A program made the translations under genes and the position numbers. The notes below the pieces were generated by a model. The model did not search any database. It saw only the letters and a program-made list of their open reading frames with translations, and was not told the DNA's origin. From contig UQMF01000003.1 of assembly GCA_900542145.1 (NCBI GenBank), positions 144,686-208,685 of the forward strand: a stretch of DNA of 64,000 nt, given 5' to 3'. Shown one piece after another: positions 17,599 to 26,417 of this stretch. The DNA is from an uncultured Oscillospiraceae bacterium (GTDB lineage: Bacteria; Bacillota; Clostridia; Oscillospirales; Ruminococcaceae). Numbering within the stretch: position 1 is the first letter of the stretch; each line of letters begins with the position of its first letter.

Positions 17599-17692
17599 GG
17601 GGAATTTTCTGATTATTCCGTCACTGCTCCGGGGTCTGTTACATATTATGGTACTGACCCGGAAATATAAGAATTCTGTTCGGAGGTGCGGC

Positions 17693-18520
17693 ATGGAAGA
17701 AATCCTTTTTATCGGCGGCGACAAGCGTATTCTGTACGCTGCGGAGCTTATTTCGCAGAGCACACAGGTGCATTCCCTGGGGCTGGGCGGCAGCTTTCCG
17801 CCGCCGCAGGGGAAGTACCCGGCGATAGTCCTGCCGCTGCCCTTTTCCCGGAGCGGAGTTACGGTGAATGCGCCGCTCTCCGACGTGCCGGTGCCGCTGG
17901 ACATCATCGCGGAATACGCGCAGCCTGGGGCGGTCGTGCTCTCCGGAGGGACTTCCCCGGCGCTGGAGGAATTGTGCTCCGCCAACCGGCTGGAGCTTGT
18001 GGACTACTACGCCGGCGAGGAGCTCACGCTGAAAAACGCGCTGCTGACCGCCGAGGGGGCGCTCTCCCTGCTTATCTCCGGAAGCGAAAGGGCGCTGTGC
18101 GACAGCGCGGCGGTTATAACGGGATACGGCAGGATAGCGCGGTATCTGGCGCGAATGCTCGTATCGTCCCACGCCCAGGTAACTGTGACCGCCCGGGACC
18201 CGGTGCAGCGGCAGGTGGCAGTTCTGGACGGCTGCTGCGCGCTCCCGGCGGAGCTTGCCGGACTTGCGGCAGGCAGCGCGGATCTCATCATCAACACGGT
18301 CCCGGCGCAGCTGCTTACCGAGGGGGATTTCGCGAAAATGCGCCCCGGGGCGGTATTCCTGGAGCTTGCCACCCGGAACTCTCCCCCCGAAAGGGAATGG
18401 GCGCAATCCGCCGGGGTGGGCTACATCAGCGGCGCCGGGCTGCCGGGGAAATATTCCCCCCGCACCGCCGGGGAAGCCATCGCGAACGCGGTGACGGCGG
18501 CGCTGCGGCACCGGGAGTGA
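17693..18520 (+). CDS. dpaA: Dipicolinate synthase subunit A
   Basis: With subunit B this makes pyridine-2,6-dicarboxylate from dihydrodipicolinate in the mother cell during sporulation; the product then accumulates with calcium in the spore core. The start at 17693 (MEEILFIGGDKRILY) follows CGGAGG; a frame extending back to 17582 has no site. The first domain is the DpaA N-terminal fold. The second has a Rossmann motif VITGYGRIARYLARML and a later LELATRN segment, matching SpoVFA. Length (275) is near that of B. subtilis SpoVFA. A weak sigma-K-like CATATTATG (17642-17650) precedes it, which would fit mother-cell expression but is only suggestive. The gene diverges from ppa. Confidence 0.92.
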   Translation: MEEILFIGGDKRILYAAELISQSTQVHSLGLGGSFPPPQGKYPAIVLPLPFSRSGVTVNAPLSDVPVPLDIIAEYAQPGAVVLSGGTSPALEELCSANRLELVDYYAGEELTLKNALLTAEGALSLLISGSERALCDSAAVITGYGRIARYLARMLVSSHAQVTVTARDPVQRQVAVLDGCCALPAELAGLAAGSADLIINTVPAQLLTEGDFAKMRPGAVFLELATRNSPPEREWAQSAGVGYISGAGLPGKYSPRTAGEAIANAVTAALRHRE

Positions 18521-18574
18521 CTCCCGGAACTGACACGAAAGGAGGCTCCGCCTGAAACACGGCGGAATTCATAT

Positions 18575-19183
18575 ATGACTGACATAACAAAGCTGTCCGG
18601 ACTGCGGATAGGGGCGGCGGTGTGCGGCTCGTTCTGCACGTTCTCCCGGGTATTCCGGGTGCTGTCGGAACTCACCGCCGCCGGCTGCGACGTGACGCCG
18701 ATAATGTCCGAGTGCGCCTACAGCACGGACACGCGCTTCGGCAGGGCGCAGGAGCACGCCGCCCGGCTCTTCGACATCACCGGAAAGACGGTGCTGCACG
18801 ACATCACCTCCACCGAGCCGATAGGCCCGAAAAAGATGTTCGACGTGCTCCTGGTCGCGCCCTGCACCGGGAACACCCTGGCGAAACTCGCGGCAGGGAT
18901 AGTGGACACCTCCGTCTGCATGGCGGTGAAGAGCCACCTGCGCAGCCAGCGCCCGGTGGTGATCGCGGTGTCCACGAACGACGCGCTCGCCGGCGCTTCC
19001 AAGAATATCGGGATACTGCGGAACTACAAGCACTTCTACTTCGTCCCGGTATTCCAGGACGATCCCGTCAACAAGCCGTTCTCGATGATCTCGGACTTCA
19101 GCCGGATCCCCCAGACGATAGAGGCGGCGCTGGACGGGGTCCAGATACAGCCTATGCTGACCACCGGGAGCGGTGGGGCATAA
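18575..19183 (+). CDS. dpaB: Dipicolinate synthase subunit B
   Basis: This flavoprotein-fold subunit pairs with DpaA. The 202-residue product has the flavodoxin-like opening GLRIGAAVCGSFCTFSRV, then LLVAPCTGNTLAKLAAGI and a VVIAVSTNDAL block, all typical of SpoVFB. It starts 54 bases after dpaA. Its own ribosome binding site (GGCGGA) is weaker than most here. The presence of both genes next to each other supports a complete spore-forming program together with spoIIE at 23.9 kb. Confidence 0.93.
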   Translation: MTDITKLSGLRIGAAVCGSFCTFSRVFRVLSELTAAGCDVTPIMSECAYSTDTRFGRAQEHAARLFDITGKTVLHDITSTEPIGPKKMFDVLLVAPCTGNTLAKLAAGIVDTSVCMAVKSHLRSQRPVVIAVSTNDALAGASKNIGILRNYKHFYFVPVFQDDPVNKPFSMISDFSRIPQTIEAALDGVQIQPMLTTGSGGA

Positions 19184-19189
19184 TAAAAG

Positions 19190-19455
19190 GGGCAGTGGTT
19201 TACACTGCCCTCAGCTTGTCGAAAAACTTATTAAATCTTGCGTAGCATACTGAAGTTTTCGATCCAGCCTTTTTCAAAAGGCTGGTGGGGTGTGGGGCAA
19301 AGCCCCGCCACTCCGCACGGTAGTGCGGCTTAACGCACACAAGCGCTAAAGGGGTGTGGGGGAAAACAAGAGTTTTCCCCCACTGTTTCTTTCAAATTTC
19401 CTGCCGTATCTACTTTTCGGCAGTCCGTAATGGCAATGGTTTACACTGCCCTTTC
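19190..19455. repeat. Hairpin-rich intergenic module between convergent genes
   Basis: This stretch separates dpaB from a convergent lipoprotein gene and contains no credible ORF. It holds a chain of hairpins: GGGCAGTG/CACTGCCC at its left end, CCAGCCTTTTT/AAAAGGCTGG in the middle, GGGGC/GCCCC, CCGCAC/GTGCGG and GGGGGAAAAC/GTTTTCCCCC. The string 'tggtttacactgccct' occurs at both ends (about 19194 and 19437). This looks like an interspersed repeat or composite terminator rather than a gene. Confidence 0.6.
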
Positions 19456-19458
19456 TTG

Positions 19459-20418
19459 TTATTTCCCCGGATAGGTGAAATCCGTGAATCTCCACTTACC
19501 CTGCTGATCTCTCCGCGCGGTGCAGGTGAAATCCTGCCGGGTGGTGCTGCCTGCCTCGTATTCATACAGCGCCGTACAGGAATACACCGCCGTATCCTCC
19601 GTCAGCTCCGCCAGGGAGTAATCCAGCGCCGGAGCCGCCGCGCCGCCGTAGTGCTCCAGGCAGTACAGCCGCCCGTCCTCTGCGGCGAAAACGCGGTCGG
19701 AGCCTTTCAGCAGCTCCCCGAGGATATCCCCGGCGAAGTACCGCTCCAGTGCGGAGTGCAGCTTCTCCTCCGTGTCCAGCCGCTCGTCCGACACCGGGTA
19801 GAAATTCCCGGCGGCGGAAGTCACCGGCTCCGCGGTGCTGTCGAAGTCCAGCTCGCCGTAAACCGCGGCGCAGAGCGCGTTCGCCTGCCGGAATACCTCC
19901 TCCGGGGACTGGCTCTCCGGGTCGAATCCCGGGAATTCCCCCTGCTCCGGGAGCAGCCTGTAGCTGCCGTCCTCCGGGTGGTAGCGGTACGCCGTGGCGC
20001 CGTCCGGGGAAATATAGATATCACAGATGGATTCCAGCCTGCCGTCCTCCTCGTCCAGGCAGGTCACGCCGAAGTACTCCGCGCCGTTTATCGTGACGGA
20101 TTCCTTCTTGTCCCGGAATATGTACACCTTTCCGCTGTCCGGCAGCCCGAGGAATTCCGCGCTGAGCCCCTCCGCCAGCCTTACCGGGTCAACGGCGGCG
20201 GATTCCACCGTGGGAGCCGCGGACGCCTGCGGTTCCGCCGTGGGCGCGGAGTATTCCTCCGCCGTTGCCTCCGCAGAATATTCCACGCTGTCTGCGGAGT
20301 ACTCCGCGGAAGCGCCGGAATACGACTGCTGGGTGTTTCCGCTGAACTCGTCCGCCGCACAGCCGGAAGTCAATACAGCCGCTATAATCACAGCCGCCAC
20401 GGCAGCAAATCTTCTCAT
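19459..20418 (-). CDS. Putative lipoprotein of unknown function
   Basis: The start at 20418 (MRRFAAVAAVIIAAVLTSGC) is chosen because GGGGGGA lies upstream and it begins a lipoprotein signal peptide with the Cys at residue 20. A 50-residue Ser/Ala/Glu/Tyr-rich linker follows with repeated SAEYSA-like elements. The remaining 240 residues form a soluble domain with many Glu, Tyr and Leu and no recognised motif. An LDEEDGRLESICDIYISPDG stretch is near residue 130. The function is unknown; it probably faces outward on the membrane. Confidence 0.75.
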   Translation of the reverse strand: MRRFAAVAAVIIAAVLTSGCAADEFSGNTQQSYSGASAEYSADSVEYSAEATAEEYSAPTAEPQASAAPTVESAAVDPVRLAEGLSAEFLGLPDSGKVYIFRDKKESVTINGAEYFGVTCLDEEDGRLESICDIYISPDGATAYRYHPEDGSYRLLPEQGEFPGFDPESQSPEEVFRQANALCAAVYGELDFDSTAEPVTSAAGNFYPVSDERLDTEEKLHSALERYFAGDILGELLKGSDRVFAAEDGRLYCLEHYGGAAAPALDYSLAELTEDTAVYSCTALYEYEAGSTTRQDFTCTARRDQQGKWRFTDFTYPGK

Positions 20419-20493
20419 ACCTATCCCCCCGGACACACAAAATGCGGCAATGCAAACTGCATCACCGCACTGTTTTGCAAGAATAACGCGTAA

Positions 20494-20775
20494 TTAAAGC
20501 TTTTCGTCGGTTTCGGGAGCCTTGACTTCCTCAACCATCTCGGGCTTCTTTATCTCGGGGGCAGGAGCGTCCTCCGGCTCCTCAGCAGCGTCAGCGATGT
20601 CCTCGTCCTCGTCGAAGTCGAAATCCTCGCCGTCGTCGTCCCACTCCTCGTCCCAGTCGTCGTAGTAGTCCTCGTCGTTTTCCCTCTCAAGCTTCTTCTT
20701 TGTAATAATGGTTGCAGCCGCAATGCCGCCGGCAATGGCGAGCAGTCCGGCAATGGCAATACCTAAACCTTTCAT
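20494..20775 (-). CDS. Small membrane-anchored acidic protein
   Basis: The 93-residue product starts at 20775 with MKGLGIAIAGLLAIAGGIAA, one membrane helix, followed by KKKLERE as a positive stop and then an extraordinarily acidic tail (YYDDWDEEWDDDGEDFDFDE) and a Glu/Pro/Lys-rich end. GGAGGA precedes the start. By the positive-inside rule the acidic tail is probably cytoplasmic. It has its own promoter about 180 bases upstream. No family was recognised; similar YtxH-like short membrane proteins occur in Firmicutes. Confidence 0.7.
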   Translation of the reverse strand: MKGLGIAIAGLLAIAGGIAAATIITKKKLERENDEDYYDDWDEEWDDDGEDFDFDEDEDIADAAEEPEDAPAPEIKKPEMVEEVKAPETDEKL

Positions 20776-20954
20776 GATAATTCCTCCGTGATTCAGAAAT
20801 ATGACCGTTCCAAAGAACGAACTTATGGGAATCTCTATACACCGGTGTGAAAAGCAAAAACGGGCGAGATTTGACGCCGAAGATGGCGCGCACTGCACAT
20901 TTTCGCTCACACAAGGTGTTTAGAGAGTCCCTTATTGTTTGTCCTGTACTGAAT

Positions 20955-20983
20955 AGTATATACCCATTTCCGGTTTTTTTCAA
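20955..20983 (-). promoter_or_regulatory. Promoter of the small acidic membrane protein
   Basis: TTGAAA (20978-20983) and TATACT (20955-20960) on the minus strand are 17 bases apart. This gives an unusually long leader of about 170 bases before the ATG at 20775, in which no known riboswitch was recognised. Confidence 0.65.
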
Positions 20984-21020
20984 GTGTCGGGGGGAAATTT
21001 AGTCACTATCGCCAAAAAAA

Positions 21021-21770
21021 TCACATGTTTCCCGTCATATTCATCAAAACGGAAATCGCGGCTATCGGCGCGGTTTCGCACCGCAGGATACGCTTTCCGA
21101 GGGACACGCAGCTGAATCCGGCGGCGACAAGGCGCTCCGCTTCCGCAGGCTCGAATCCGCCCTCGCTGCCTATCACGATGTCGATGTTCCGGGTGAATTC
21201 CGGCACGGCTTCGCGCAGGGGTATCTCCGCACATTCATAAAAGAGTATCCCCGTGCCGTCCTGGGCGCGCATTCCCGGGATATCCGCGAACTGCACCGTG
21301 TCCCCGACCTGTGGGATAACTCCCCTGCCGCACTGCTTCGCCGCCTCGTAGGCTATGCGCTGCCAGCGCTCGGTCTTTTTCGCGAGCTGCTTCCCGTCCG
21401 GCCGGGACACGCACCGCTTCGAAATGAACGGGATTATCTCGCAGGCGCCGCACTCCACCGCCTTCTGCACGATGAAATCCATCTTATCGCCCTTGGGCAT
21501 CGCCTGGAACAGCCGCAGCCTTACCGCAGGCTCCGCCTCGTTGGGGGAGCTTTCGATGATGTTGAACACGCACTCCCCGGCGGCGGATTCCAGCTCCCCG
21601 AGGTAGTCGGTGCCCTTCCCGTCGCATATTACCGCGATATCCCCCGGGCGCATGCGCAGCACCTGCGCCACATGCCGGGAATCCTCGGCGTTCAGCACGG
21701 CGGAGGTATCCGAAATGTTCTCCGTGAAGAACCGCGGATAGCGCCACCGCTCCATTTTTTCTTCTGACAT
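21021..21770 (-). CDS. rsmE: 16S rRNA (uracil-1498-N3)-methyltransferase
   Basis: RsmE is a SPOUT-fold enzyme that methylates U1498 of 16S rRNA using S-adenosylmethionine. The 249-residue product has an N-terminal PUA-like part (DSRHVAQVLRMRPGDIAVI). The SPOUT domain follows, with the knot motifs DIVIGSEGGFEPAEAE and SLGKRILRCETAPIAAISVL, diagnostic for RsmE. It is the last gene of an operon with rsmA and a dCMP deaminase, 78 bases after rsmA, with an AGGAG site. Two rRNA modification enzymes in one operon is sensible. Confidence 0.95.
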   Translation of the reverse strand: MSEEKMERWRYPRFFTENISDTSAVLNAEDSRHVAQVLRMRPGDIAVICDGKGTDYLGELESAAGECVFNIIESSPNEAEPAVRLRLFQAMPKGDKMDFIVQKAVECGACEIIPFISKRCVSRPDGKQLAKKTERWQRIAYEAAKQCGRGVIPQVGDTVQFADIPGMRAQDGTGILFYECAEIPLREAVPEFTRNIDIVIGSEGGFEPAEAERLVAAGFSCVSLGKRILRCETAPIAAISVLMNMTGNM

Positions 21771-21848
21771 ATTATAACTCCTGTACGGGACGCTCAGCGG
21801 CGCCCGTTATACTACCCGGACGCGCCTGACAAGTCCACATCTGAACTT

Positions 21849-22712
21849 TTATTCAGCGCTCCCCTTAAACAGCGCGTCCGTGAGCCCTGCGTAATCCTCC
21901 AGGGTGAGTTCCTCGGCGCGCGCCGTGGGCTTTATTCCGCAGGATTGCATTATCTCAACCAGCTGCGGCTTCGCGATGTGAAGCTCCGCGGAAAGCGGAT
22001 TTGCGATCTGCTTCCGGCGCTGCGAGAACGCCGCCCGGATAATGCGGAACATCAGCCGCTCCCACCCGGGAGTCCTGCCGCATTCCGGCTTGACGTCCAG
22101 GCGTATAACCGCGCTGTCCACATTCGGGGATGGCATGAAACTCCCCCTGCCCACCTTGAACAGCAGCTTCGGCTCGCTGTAGTAGGACACCGCGCAGGAT
22201 ATCGCGCCGCAGTCCCGGGTGCCGGGCTTCGCGCAGATACGGTCGGCGGCCTCCTTCTGAACCATGACGGTCATGGCGGACACCGGAAGCCTGCTCTCCA
22301 GCACCCTCATTATCACCGGGGAGGTGATGTAGTAGGGCAGGTTCGCGCAGACCACGACCTCCATTCCCGGCGCCTTCTCCGCGAGGAGCGCCGCGAGGTC
22401 CGTTTCCATGACGTCCGCGAAAACTATCTCCACGTTGTCGAATTCCGCGAGGGTTTCCTCCAGGATAGGCTTCAGGGTGGTGTCTATCTCCACCGCGATG
22501 ACCTTTTCGCAGCGCGTCGCCAGCTCCTTGGTGAGAACTCCCACGCCGGTGCCTATCTCCAGAGCGCACACCCCGGGCTTCGCGCCGCCCATCTCGGCTA
22601 TCTTCGGGCACACCGCCGGGTTTATCAGGAAGTTCTGCCCCAGGGATTTCGTGAAGGAGAATCCGTGCCGCTCGAACAGCTGCCTTATGACGTTGATATT
22701 GGTCAGCTCCAT
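21849..22712 (-). CDS. rsmA: 16S rRNA dimethyladenosine transferase
   Basis: RsmA (KsgA) dimethylates A1518 and A1519 of 16S rRNA during 30S maturation. The 287-residue product has FTKSLGQNFLINP near residue 20. The SAM-binding motif LEIGTGVGVLTKELA (about 51-65) and the catalytic NLPYYITSPVIMRVL block (about 124-138) follow. The C-terminal substrate domain is of normal length. Its ATG shares one base with the stop of the dCMP deaminase gene (TGATG), so translation is coupled. Confidence 0.96.
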   Translation of the reverse strand: MELTNINVIRQLFERHGFSFTKSLGQNFLINPAVCPKIAEMGGAKPGVCALEIGTGVGVLTKELATRCEKVIAVEIDTTLKPILEETLAEFDNVEIVFADVMETDLAALLAEKAPGMEVVVCANLPYYITSPVIMRVLESRLPVSAMTVMVQKEAADRICAKPGTRDCGAISCAVSYYSEPKLLFKVGRGSFMPSPNVDSAVIRLDVKPECGRTPGWERLMFRIIRAAFSQRRKQIANPLSAELHIAKPQLVEIMQSCGIKPTARAEELTLEDYAGLTDALFKGSAE

Positions 22713-23200
22713 CAGTAACCCTCGCTGCCGGTAAGGCTCTCGTCGTTGTCCACCCAGTCGCTGACCGTCATGACCTTGTACTGCGTGCAGTCCACCCGGA
22801 TATACACCTTCTCAATACCGGCGTTGATTATCTGCCGCTTGCACATGGAGCACGGCTCCACATCGCCGTAAAGCTCCCCGGTCTTTGCGTCAAGGCATGC
22901 GAGGTAAAGCTCCGAGCCGATCATGTCGTGCCGGGAGGCGCTGATGATACAGTTCGCCTCGGCGTGCACCGACCGGCACAGCTCATAGCGCTGCCCCTTG
23001 GGCACGTTCAGCTTTTCGCGCATGCACTCCCCTATGTCGGAGCAGTTCTTCCTGCCCCGGGGCGCGCCGTTGTATCCGGTGGCGATTATCTCGTCGTTCT
23101 TCACCAGTATCGCGCCGAAATTCCGCCGCAGGCAGGTGCCGCGCTCCGCCACCGTCTGGGAAATATCCAGGTAGTAGTTTATCTTGTCACGCCGTTCCAT
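22712..23200 (-). CDS. Deoxycytidylate deaminase (ComEB-like)
   Basis: This zinc enzyme turns dCMP into dUMP for thymidylate synthesis. The 162-residue protein shows the zinc ligands in HAEANCI (about residues 79-85) and EPCSMCKRQIINAG (about 115-128), with upstream GAILVKNDEIIATGYNGAPRG, typical of dCMP deaminases in the ComEB/TadA-like clan. A Cys-rich insertion (CSDIGECMRE) matches the extra zinc site of ComEB proteins. It starts 30 bases after the TPR gene and overlaps rsmA. A role in competence is not implied. Confidence 0.92.
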   Translation of the reverse strand: MERRDKINYYLDISQTVAERGTCLRRNFGAILVKNDEIIATGYNGAPRGRKNCSDIGECMREKLNVPKGQRYELCRSVHAEANCIISASRHDMIGSELYLACLDAKTGELYGDVEPCSMCKRQIINAGIEKVYIRVDCTQYKVMTVSDWVDNDESLTGSEGY

Positions 23201-23230
23201 AGAAGCCGCCTTTCTGTCGTGTGAGCCGGA

Positions 23231-23614
23231 TTATCTGTGCTTTCTGGACTGCTTCGCGATGAATGCCGCATTCTGACGGGGCTTCGGGACTATCGGAGCG
23301 TCGCCGGGGCGCTGTATCTTCTCCCTGGGCATTGCGTTCTTTCCGTCGAACGCGTCGAGGTATGCCCGGGCGATGGCGCGCTGCTTTGCGAGGGTGTTCG
23401 TCTTTTCGGTGTATTCTATGACCTTCTCGAACTCCTCCCTGGACTGGTTGAGGATGCCCATGTTGGCGTAAAGCTCCGCCAGCACGCAGCGGTACTGAGT
23501 GCCCTCATCAGTGTCGCCGCCTGCCGCCTCGATGGCGAGATTCAGCTTCTCCACCGCCCTCTCGTAATTGCCGAGGTCGATATATTTCAGCGCTGCTTCA
23601 AAATTGATATTCAT
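23231..23614 (-). CDS. Small tetratricopeptide-like protein
   Basis: The 127-residue product has two helical hairpins resembling TPR units: ALKYIDLGNYERAVEKLNLA (residues about 8-27) and AELYANMGILNQSREEFEKV (about 46-65), followed by a basic Pro-rich tail ending KQSRKHR. The start at 23614 has AAAGGTGA upstream; a six-residue longer frame is possible. It is the first gene of the operon ending in rsmE and lies behind a strong promoter. TPR folds mediate protein contacts; the partner is unknown, but the basic tail and the rRNA-modification neighbours make RNA or ribosome contact a guess. Confidence 0.72.
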   Translation of the reverse strand: MNINFEAALKYIDLGNYERAVEKLNLAIEAAGGDTDEGTQYRCVLAELYANMGILNQSREEFEKVIEYTEKTNTLAKQRAIARAYLDAFDGKNAMPREKIQRPGDAPIVPKPRQNAAFIAKQSRKHR

Positions 23615-23659
23615 GTCGTTTTCACCTTTCAATAAAGTTGGGTTGATATATACGTTTAT

Positions 23660-23688
23660 ATTCTATCATAAACTCTGCGTTTTGTCAA
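23660..23688 (-). promoter_or_regulatory. Promoter of the TPR-dCMP deaminase-rsmA-rsmE operon
   Basis: A perfect TTGACA (23683-23688) and TAGAAT (23660-23665) on the minus strand are separated by 17 bases, about 40 bases before the TPR start. Confidence 0.85.
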
Positions 23689-23753
23689 AACCTTTTTTAT
23701 TCTGAGCCGAAAATACCCCCGGGCGCAGAAGAATACAATTTTTACCGCCGGAG

Positions 23754-23787
23754 TGCGACAGTCTTTTCTTCCATATTGTGGTATAGT
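23754..23787 (+). promoter_or_regulatory. Possible Spo0A-type promoter of spoIIE
   Basis: The only -10-like sequence upstream of spoIIE is TATAGT (23782-23787). A TGCGACA at 23754-23760 differs at one base from the reverse form of the Spo0A box (TTCGACA) and contains a -35-like GCGACA whose distance to the -10 is 21 bases. B. subtilis spoIIE also has a sigma-A promoter with abnormally long spacing activated by Spo0A. The assignment here rests on this resemblance. Confidence 0.45.
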
Positions 23788-23888
23788 ATAACGGTAAGCG
23801 CCGGGCAGACCGCTTCATATCCTCCGTGGCGACATGGAATTGTGACGGAAAATCCGGCAGGAACGGGGAAAATGAAAGGAAGATAAAT

Positions 23889-26144
23889 ATGTCAGAAAAG
23901 ACCGCCGTCCTGGAACGCAGGGCGGTATTTACCGGAAGAGCCGGAAGCCCGGACATCGGCAAAGCAGCGGTGTGGGCATTATGCGGACTGCTGATGGAGC
24001 TTGGCTCCGGCGGAGGCGCGCCCGGCTCCTCCGCACTTGCGGCAGGGCTTCGCGGAGGGAGCGTGTGGGTCTACGCCGGGGGAGCCGCCGGGGCGCTCCT
24101 GCGCGGATTCCCCGGGGGATTCACGGGGCTGGGCGGACTGGTGATAGCCTTCGCCGGGAGATTCATTCCCCGGACGCGGAGCGTTAAGGTAAACAGCTTG
24201 ATGCAGGGACTTGTCGCGGCGACCGCGGCGTTCTTCCCGGCGTGCGCGGATTACGTCAGCCCGTCGGCGCTCCTCAGCGGTATTATTTCCGGACTGACCG
24301 CCGGAATATTCGCGGCATGCGTAATGCTGCTGCACGAACAGGTGACCGTGCGCGGATTCGACCCGGCGGAGAACTACGACTGCGCCCTCGCCGCGCTGAC
24401 CGCCGGGCTTGTATTCATGACCCTCGGCAGGCTGGACTACCCTCCCTGCAACACAGGCAGGCTGCTGGCGGCGTACTATCTGATGAGGTGCACGCAGCAG
24501 CGCGGCGCGGCGCAGGGAGCCGTCACCGCTGCGGCGGCGGTATTCGGGCTGTGCGCTTCCGGGTGCGCCGGGGCGGTGGAATCCGGGGCGGTGTGCCTTG
24601 CCGCGGTCGTAAGCTCCGGGCTGTGCCGCTTCGGGAGGATCACCCGGGCGGTCGGGGCGCTGTTCACGGGCTGCGCGCTGACCCTCGCCGCCGGAGCTGA
24701 CGGCGACAGCTGGCGCGTATTCGCGGAGCTTGCGGCGGCAGGCGCTGCGTATATTATAGTACCCCAGCGGAAATCTGCGGCAGAGCGTGGAATAACCGAG
24801 GACGCCGCCGCGCTGATGATGAGAGAGCGCCTGAATTTCGCCGCCGGGGCGCTGACCGGGGTGAACTCCGGGCTGGAGGCTGCGGCGGACACCCTGGAGC
24901 GCCGCTACTGCGAGAGCCTGCCCCAGGTGGCGGACAAGGCGGCGGACCGCGCCTGCCGGGGCTGCCCGAACAATATGGTGTGCTGGGGGCAGAAATACGA
25001 GCTGTTCCACCGGGAATTCGACCGGCTGGTGAAAGTACTGCGCTCCGGCGGCGAGCTGTCGGTGCAGTCCCTGTCGCCGATGGCGGCGGCGGAATGCATA
25101 GACCGGGACGGGGTCATCATGGCAGTCCGCAAAGCCTACGGGCAGTATCTTTCCGCGTCCGGGGAGCAGCAGCGGATACGGGAGCTGCGCCGGGTGTATT
25201 CCGGGCAGCTGACCTCCCTCAGCGGAATACTCGCGGACATGGGCGCTGCCGCCGGGAGGATACGCACCGGAAGCCGGACTGCGGAGCGCCGCGCGGAGAA
25301 AGTCCTCCGGGACTGCGGGCTCTCCCACCCGGCGGCGTTCGTGACCCTCACGAAGAGCGGCAGAATGCGGCTGGAGGCATACGGCACCGGAGAGCTATCC
25401 ACCGAGAGGGAATACCTCGGTGAGCTGCTGATAAGGGCGCTGGGGCGCGAACTGGACCTCCCGGAGGTGAGCAGCAGCGGCGGCAGAGTGCGCGTGACGG
25501 CTTCCCAGAGGGCGGCGATGTCGGCGGAAGTCGGCGCATTCCAGCTGTGCCGCGGAAAGAACCGGGTATGCGGCGACTGCTATGACAGCTTCACCGACCC
25601 GACCGGGGCGCTTTACATCGTGCTTTCGGACGGAATGGGCACCGGCAGCCGGGCGAGGATAGATTCCGCACTGGCGTGCAGCATGGCTTCCCGGCTCATC
25701 AAGGGCGGTATTTCCCTGCCGGCGGCGCTGGAGATGGTGAATACGTCGCTGATGGTGAAATCCTCGGACGAGAGCTTCGCCACGCTGGACATCTGCCGGC
25801 TGGACCTGAACTCCGGGGAGTGCGTGATCTACAAGGCAGGGGCTGCGGCAAGCTACATCAGGAGCGCCGACCGCCTGCTCCGGGCGAGCGTTTCCTCGGC
25901 GCCTGCCGGGACAGGGGGCAGGGTCACAGTCCCGGCGCAGAAATTCCGCGTCGCCCCCGGCGACATGGTGGTCATGGCGACCGACGGCGCAGTCCTGGAC
26001 GAGGACTGGCTCTCCAGGGAGCTTTCCCGGGGCGACCTCCGCACGCCGCAGGAGCTGGCGGAATTCCTGGCGCGCTCCGCCCGTTCCGCCGACTCCGGCC
26101 GCGAGGACGACATAAGCGTCATAACCGTCGCCGTGGGGAAATAA
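23889..26144 (+). CDS. spoIIE: Stage II sporulation serine phosphatase SpoIIE
   Basis: SpoIIE dephosphorylates SpoIIAA in the forespore to release sigma-F and also localises to the polar septum. The start at 23889 follows AAAGGAAGATAAAT; a frame back to 23826 has no site. The N-terminal 300 residues contain about ten hydrophobic helices in a Gly/Ala-rich run. A central regulatory region includes a Cys cluster (CRGCPNNMVCW). The PP2C-like domain occupies about 545-751 with LSDGMGTGSRARIDS, MVNTSLMVKSSDESFATLD and the end block REDDISVITVAVGK. The metal-binding Asp residues are present. At 751 residues it is slightly shorter than the B. subtilis protein. It stands alone, as spoIIE usually does. 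Confidence 0.94.
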   Translation: MSEKTAVLERRAVFTGRAGSPDIGKAAVWALCGLLMELGSGGGAPGSSALAAGLRGGSVWVYAGGAAGALLRGFPGGFTGLGGLVIAFAGRFIPRTRSVKVNSLMQGLVAATAAFFPACADYVSPSALLSGIISGLTAGIFAACVMLLHEQVTVRGFDPAENYDCALAALTAGLVFMTLGRLDYPPCNTGRLLAAYYLMRCTQQRGAAQGAVTAAAAVFGLCASGCAGAVESGAVCLAAVVSSGLCRFGRITRAVGALFTGCALTLAAGADGDSWRVFAELAAAGAAYIIVPQRKSAAERGITEDAAALMMRERLNFAAGALTGVNSGLEAAADTLERRYCESLPQVADKAADRACRGCPNNMVCWGQKYELFHREFDRLVKVLRSGGELSVQSLSPMAAAECIDRDGVIMAVRKAYGQYLSASGEQQRIRELRRVYSGQLTSLSGILADMGAAAGRIRTGSRTAERRAEKVLRDCGLSHPAAFVTLTKSGRMRLEAYGTGELSTEREYLGELLIRALGRELDLPEVSSSGGRVRVTASQRAAMSAEVGAFQLCRGKNRVCGDCYDSFTDPTGALYIVLSDGMGTGSRARIDSALACSMASRLIKGGISLPAALEMVNTSLMVKSSDESFATLDICRLDLNSGECVIYKAGAAASYIRSADRLLRASVSSAPAGTGGRVTVPAQKFRVAPGDMVVMATDGAVLDEDWLSRELSRGDLRTPQELAEFLARSARSADSGREDDISVITVAVGK

Positions 26145-26372
26145 GAATCGGGAGCGACCTTGCCGGTCGGGAAATATCTGACGCATTCGCACGAGTTTTC
26201 AGCAGCAGTCAGATGTTTCCCTGTCAGCAGGGTCGATCATCTTTATGCCCCTCTTTACTCCTTTAATACGCAAAAAACACACCGAGTTTACAGAAAGTTG
26301 AAAAGTGATGTGCATAGTGCATAAATCGTCTAGGCTAAAAATGGCTAAAAACATGAAACCTTCACAAAACTA
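26145..26372. other. Intergenic stretch upstream of the glycogen operon
   Basis: This is the first part of the 358-base gap between spoIIE and glgB. It contains GACCTTGCCGGTC near 26156-26168 as a weak palindrome and a repeated TGCATAGTGCATA at about 26311. No ORF with a binding site, terminator or RNA family was recognised. Confidence 0.55.
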
Positions 26373-26401
26373 TTGAAAAAAAATAGCCGATGTGGTACAA
26401 T
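26373..26401 (+). promoter_or_regulatory. Promoter of the glgBCD operon
   Basis: TTGAAA (26373-26378) and TACAAT (26396-26401) are 17 bases apart, giving a leader of about 95 bases before glgB. Confidence 0.8.
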
Positions 26402-26417
26402 AATCACAAAGGATCAT

